Made by a program: the position numbers and the translations under genes
In this document: piece by piece, positions 6,714-8,868 of the stretch
Layout: each line of letters opens with the position of its first letter
Position numbering within the stretch: the stretch's first letter is position 1
Source of the DNA: Desulfobacterales bacterium
GTDB lineage: Bacteria; Desulfobacterota; Desulfobacteria; Desulfobacterales; JAFDCJ01
Direction of reading: 5' to 3'
Length of the DNA stretch: 8,868 nt
NCBI GenBank assembly: GCA_020345785.1
Contig: CP070771.1
Span: 940,824-949,691, forward strand
The notes under the pieces: generated by a model
Told to the model about the DNA's origin: nothing
Database searches by the model: none
The model's input: only the letters and a program-made list of their open reading frames with translations

Positions 6714-7904
6714 CTAATCCATCAGGTCATCAGCGGGAATATATTCCACCGGTCGTAAGATCGGAAAAGGATATTCCGCGACTTTGGTCGTGGTTCCCCA
6801 GAATTGACCGCGTGTGGCCTGGTGATCCTTGGCGCGCATGGTTTGCTTGCCGATGGGGGTCTGAATCGTCAATCCTTCAAGGGCTTTGATCACTGCGAGA
6901 GTGTCCGTGGAGCCCGCCTTCTTAATCGCTTCGGCCAGCCACTGTATCCCCGTGTAGCCCGTAATGGCCCAACTCGGGGGATACTCCTCGCCGGTAAAGG
7001 CCTTTAAATTTGCCACATAGGCATTGTGCTCGGGGGTGTCGGGATAATAGAACAAATCATAGGAATTTGAAGTAATCCCCAGGGGCAAGTCGTCCTTTAA
7101 GGCCATCGCCGTTTCCGGACATCCGGCTTCACCGGCGGATACAATCTTCACCTTTTCGAAGAACCCGTAGTCCGCGCTCTGTTTGGCAAAAGTGACAAAG
7201 TGACCGCCCCACAGGGAGATAAATGCGGCATCAGGCTTGGCCGCCAGGGCCGGCATGATGAAAGGCGTGTAATCTGTTTCACCCAGTTTGGGCCAACCCT
7301 GCCCCACAATTTCGACCTCCGGTTTGATCTTTTTGATCCATTCCACGAAAGCCTTGGTAACCGCCTGGCCGTACTCATAATCCGGGCCAATGGTATAGAT
7401 TCGCTTCCAGGGATGCTTGGCCATAAAAACGGCGGCACTTCGTCCTTCGGTATTCGTATTCGCCGCTGCTCTGAACATGTAGGGATGAAAATTTTCCGGG
7501 TCCGTCATCGTCGTGGTTTTCGAGATGGGTGCGATATAAAGAATCTGCTCCGTTTTGGCGACCTCGGAGATGGCCACGCCCTGAGAACTCGTAAGTCCGC
7601 CTACCAGGAAATGCACTTTATCTCTCAGTATGAGCTCTTTGGACACGCGGGTTGCTTCCTGCGGCGTACCGGCGCAATCCCGCACAATCAGTTTCAAAGG
7701 TCTTCCCAGTATGCCGCCTTTTTCATTGTACTCTTTTACCGCCATCTCGGCACCTTTAGCGGAGGGCTGGCCAAAGAGGGCTCCTCCCCCTGAAAGAATC
7801 ATCGGGAAACCGATAACGATGGGTTCTTCGGCCGCCATGGCAGGCGCTGAAAAGACCGTACCGGCCAAGGCGAACACCATACAAAGTATCCAAAACCGTC
7901 TCAT
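6714..7904 (-). CDS. Periplasmic substrate-binding protein of the Liv-type ABC importer
   Basis: This 396-aa protein captures the solute in the periplasm and delivers it to LivHM. The N-terminus is a Sec signal peptide: MRR, a hydrophobic core (about 4-18), then APAMA with likely cleavage after A24, giving a mature start AEEPIVIGFP. The rest is a Peripla_BP_6 type I binding fold with the family landmarks GGILGRP (64-69), VGGLTSSQGVAISEVA (101-116), YIAP (123-126) and GPDYEYG (173-179). The frame runs open 31 codons further upstream, but the ATG at 7904 is fixed by a near-perfect AGGAGGT six bases before it and by the signal peptide. It is first in the importer operon. The specificity cannot be read from the sequence: relatives bind Leu/Ile/Val, other amino acids, amides, urea or aromatic acids. 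Confidence 0.93.
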   Translation of the reverse strand: MRRFWILCMVFALAGTVFSAPAMAAEEPIVIGFPMILSGGGALFGQPSAKGAEMAVKEYNEKGGILGRPLKLIVRDCAGTPQEATRVSKELILRDKVHFLVGGLTSSQGVAISEVAKTEQILYIAPISKTTTMTDPENFHPYMFRAAANTNTEGRSAAVFMAKHPWKRIYTIGPDYEYGQAVTKAFVEWIKKIKPEVEIVGQGWPKLGETDYTPFIMPALAAKPDAAFISLWGGHFVTFAKQSADYGFFEKVKIVSAGEAGCPETAMALKDDLPLGITSNSYDLFYYPDTPEHNAYVANLKAFTGEEYPPSWAITGYTGIQWLAEAIKKAGSTDTLAVIKALEGLTIQTPIGKQTMRAKDHQATRGQFWGTTTKVAEYPFPILRPVEYIPADDLMD

Positions 7905-7951
7905 TTCGGACCTCCTTTTTGTGAAAATGATTAACAAAGTTGGCACTTCTC

Positions 7952-7974
7952 CTTCTGAAAAGATTTTTCTGAAG
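7952..7974. promoter_or_regulatory. Inverted repeat upstream of the binding-protein gene (operator or leader hairpin)
   Basis: Arms CTTCTGAAAA (7952-7961) and TTTTCTGAAG (7965-7974) flank a 3-bp centre and are complementary at 9 of 10 positions. The repeat ends 48 nt before the importer operon's first ATG. As DNA it resembles a dimeric repressor site; as RNA it would form a stem with one A-A mismatch and a very tight loop. It does not match the TNGTNNNACNA pattern of the GntR operator. I find no convincing -35/-10 pair in 7905-8098. Confidence 0.45.
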
Positions 7975-8098
7975 ATGGAAGTGAACCATTGGCTCACATC
8001 TTCATTCTCAATTTCTCCAGGGAATTCCTTTTTCCCCCCTTTCTTTTTAGAGTTTTGACTCCCTTTTGACGCCAGTGGTAAACACTATTGGATTCCGG

Positions 8099-8401
8099 TC
8101 AGCGACTTTCGGGTTTTCCCACGCTATCGAAACCGACCCATGATATCCGCTGGCACAGTGCCACCACTTTGGGCCAAACTTCCGTATGCTCCTTGGAATC
8201 AACCCATTTGAGCCGCAGCTGCTCACTGTCGAAGGTGATAATGATCCGGTATTCCCGCAGGGCGTCGCGATTTTTGAGCAGGGTGGTCCGTCGGAAACCT
8301 TCCTGAATTCTAATTCCCGGCACGTATTCATTCCGATACAGAGATTCCAGTTCATTTTCCTTTCCATCGTGTGGCTCCAAATGAATATGCAGCTCAATCA
8401 T
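8099..8401 (-). CDS. ABM-like dimeric alpha/beta-barrel protein (putative monooxygenase or ligand-binding)
   Basis: This 100-aa soluble protein resembles the antibiotic-biosynthesis-monooxygenase (ABM) superfamily: an N-terminal strand MIELHIHLEP, helix with GKENELESLYRNEYVPGI (13-30), then EGFRRTTLLKNRD (34-46), strand REYRIIITFDSE (49-60), a helix containing WVDSKEHTEVWPKVV (67-80) and a final strand. The length and strand-helix-strand-strand-helix-strand order fit. The family includes cofactor-free oxygenases, heme-degrading enzymes and proteins of unknown role, and no catalytic residue here is diagnostic. The open frame extends 27 codons upstream, but the ATG at 8401 with GGGAGG five bases before it is the clear start. 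It lies 74 nt after the hydrolase gene and 194 nt before the binding-protein gene on the same strand, so co-transcription with the importer is possible. Confidence 0.65.
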   Translation of the reverse strand: MIELHIHLEPHDGKENELESLYRNEYVPGIRIQEGFRRTTLLKNRDALREYRIIITFDSEQLRLKWVDSKEHTEVWPKVVALCQRISWVGFDSVGKPESR

Positions 8402-8418
8402 GTTAACCTCCCTTCCAT
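8398..8418 (-). other. Possible 6-codon leader ORF coupled to the ABM-like gene
   Basis: An ATG at 8418 is preceded by GGGGAGG with 5-nt spacing. It encodes M-E-G-R-L-T and stops at a TGA that overlaps the ABM-like start as ATGA. The ribosome-binding site plus ATG unit is repeated with a 17-nt period, the second copy being the real start. It may be a translational-coupling device or merely a duplicated initiation site; no peptide function is claimed. Confidence 0.3.
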
Positions 8419-8427
8419 GGTTGCCTC

Positions 8428-8464
8428 CCCGGCGGCTTTGATTAAGGGTTTGTCGCCGGCCGGG
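8428..8464 (-). promoter_or_regulatory. GC-rich intercistronic hairpin between hydrolase and ABM-like genes
   Basis: In minus-strand RNA CCCGGCCGGC (8464-8455) pairs with GCCGCCGGG (8436-8428): nine GC base pairs with one bulged C and an 18-nt loop. It starts about 11 nt after the hydrolase stop codon and is not followed by a U-run, so it would stabilise or attenuate the message rather than terminate it in the standard way. Confidence 0.45.
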
Positions 8465-8475
8465 AGTCATCCGTT

Positions 8476-8868
8476 TCAGCATTCAAAACTTTCTCCTGGC
8501 TTGAGCCGGACCAACACCACTCCTGGAGCGCGGACTTTCATTTCCGCCTCCAGTTTGTCCAGATTCAGTTGCTGGTCTTCAAAAGTGCCGTGATGGGTGG
8601 CAATGAGGTACTCCGGCCAGAGCAACGCGCAGGCGTAGGCTGCCTCGCGGTAGCCCATGTTATATTTTCCGCCGACAGGCATAATGGCCAGGTTGGGGCG
8701 ATAAAGGTCTCTAATTATTTGCATGTCGGCGCAAACGCCGGTGTCCCCGGAAAAGTAAATCGAATTGCCATTGTCGGTGGCCAAAATAAATCCGACGGCA
8801 CCCGAACCCGGCTGAATGGGACCGTCCACCCAACCATCGCCCATGATTTCCGAGGTATGCGAGGCCGG
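8476..8868 (-). CDS. Metal-dependent hydrolase, metallo-beta-lactamase fold, UPF0173-like (5' part outside window)
   Basis: About 130 C-terminal residues are visible; the reading frame is open to the window edge, and the internal ATG at 8844 is not the start because the eight codons before it (PASHTSEI) carry a family motif. Visible landmarks match the C-terminal half of UPF0173/YtkL-type hydrolases: the metal-binding His in PASHTS, GAVGFIL, SGDTG with its bridging Asp, the RPNLAIMPVGGKYNMG block, EAAYACALL, a second metal-binding site in THHGTF, and the closing LKPGES. The N-terminal HxHxDH motif would lie beyond the edge. These enzymes are zinc-dependent hydrolases of mostly unknown substrate. 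The gene is upstream of the ABM-like gene on the same strand and may share its transcript. Confidence 0.88.
   Translation of the reverse strand, partial: PASHTSEIMGDGWVDGPIQPGSGAVGFILATDNGNSIYFSGDTGVCADMQIIRDLYRPNLAIMPVGGKYNMGYREAAYACALLWPEYLIATHHGTFEDQQLNLDKLEAEMKVRAPGVVLVRLKPGESFEC

Noticed and set aside
7941..7956. TGGCAC suggesting a sigma-54 -24 element
   Set aside because: It is on the plus strand, facing away from the genes, and the -12 GC dinucleotide is absent.
7905..7997. 31-residue N-terminal extension of the binding protein
   Set aside because: It would bury the signal peptide, and the strong AGGAGGT points to the ATG at 7904.
8065..8098. Possible terminator after the ABM-like gene (CCAATAGTG / CACTGG stem)
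   Set aside because: The stem is short and bulged and no U-run follows it on the minus strand.
8047..8397. 116-codon minus-strand open frame overlapping the ABM-like gene
   Set aside because: It is the other frame of a gene with a better start and fold-like pattern, and its sequence matches no family I know.

Overview
The window is ordinary bacterial chromosome, about half GC, densely packed and mostly transcribed from the minus strand. The gene set suits a Gram-negative, heterotrophic or anaerobic proteobacterium: a HAAT-type ABC importer, an FCD-type GntR regulator, a REC-GGDEF response regulator and an M55 D-aminopeptidase. Protein style points to Desulfobacterota (former Deltaproteobacteria), but that is inference; there is no rRNA or marker gene to confirm it. 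I see no mobile element, CRISPR array, tRNA or phage gene.

Reading the minus strand from the right edge: a 5'-truncated metallo-beta-lactamase-fold hydrolase (UPF0173-like), a 100-aa ABM-like dimeric alpha/beta-barrel protein, then a complete branched-chain-amino-acid-type importer in the order substrate-binding protein, livH, livM, livG, livF. livM/livG overlap by ATGA and livG/livF by GTGA, so they are translationally coupled. A GC-rich hairpin without a U-tract sits between the binding-protein gene and livH, and another lies between the hydrolase and ABM genes. A 10-bp-arm inverted repeat lies upstream of the binding-protein gene.

On the plus strand a D-aminopeptidase (DppA, M55) runs toward livF; the two stop codons are 2 nt apart, leaving no room for terminators. 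Its promoter lies in a 369-nt AT-rich spacer. Beyond that spacer, on the minus strand, is a REC-GGDEF diguanylate cyclase gene with an intact I-site, followed by a FadR/FCD-type GntR repressor gene. The GntR promoter contains a textbook operator (ATGGT-TAG-ACCAT) that predicts autorepression.

A working model is uptake of an amino acid or a related carboxylate/amide by the Liv importer. A peptidase that releases D-amino acids and two small accessory enzymes lie beside it, and two regulators (ligand-sensing GntR and c-di-GMP signalling) lie nearby. No undescribed system is evident. The more interesting signals are small regulatory ones: the GntR operator, the inverted repeat before the binding-protein gene, the intercistronic hairpins and a duplicated ribosome-binding-site/ATG unit in front of the ABM gene.
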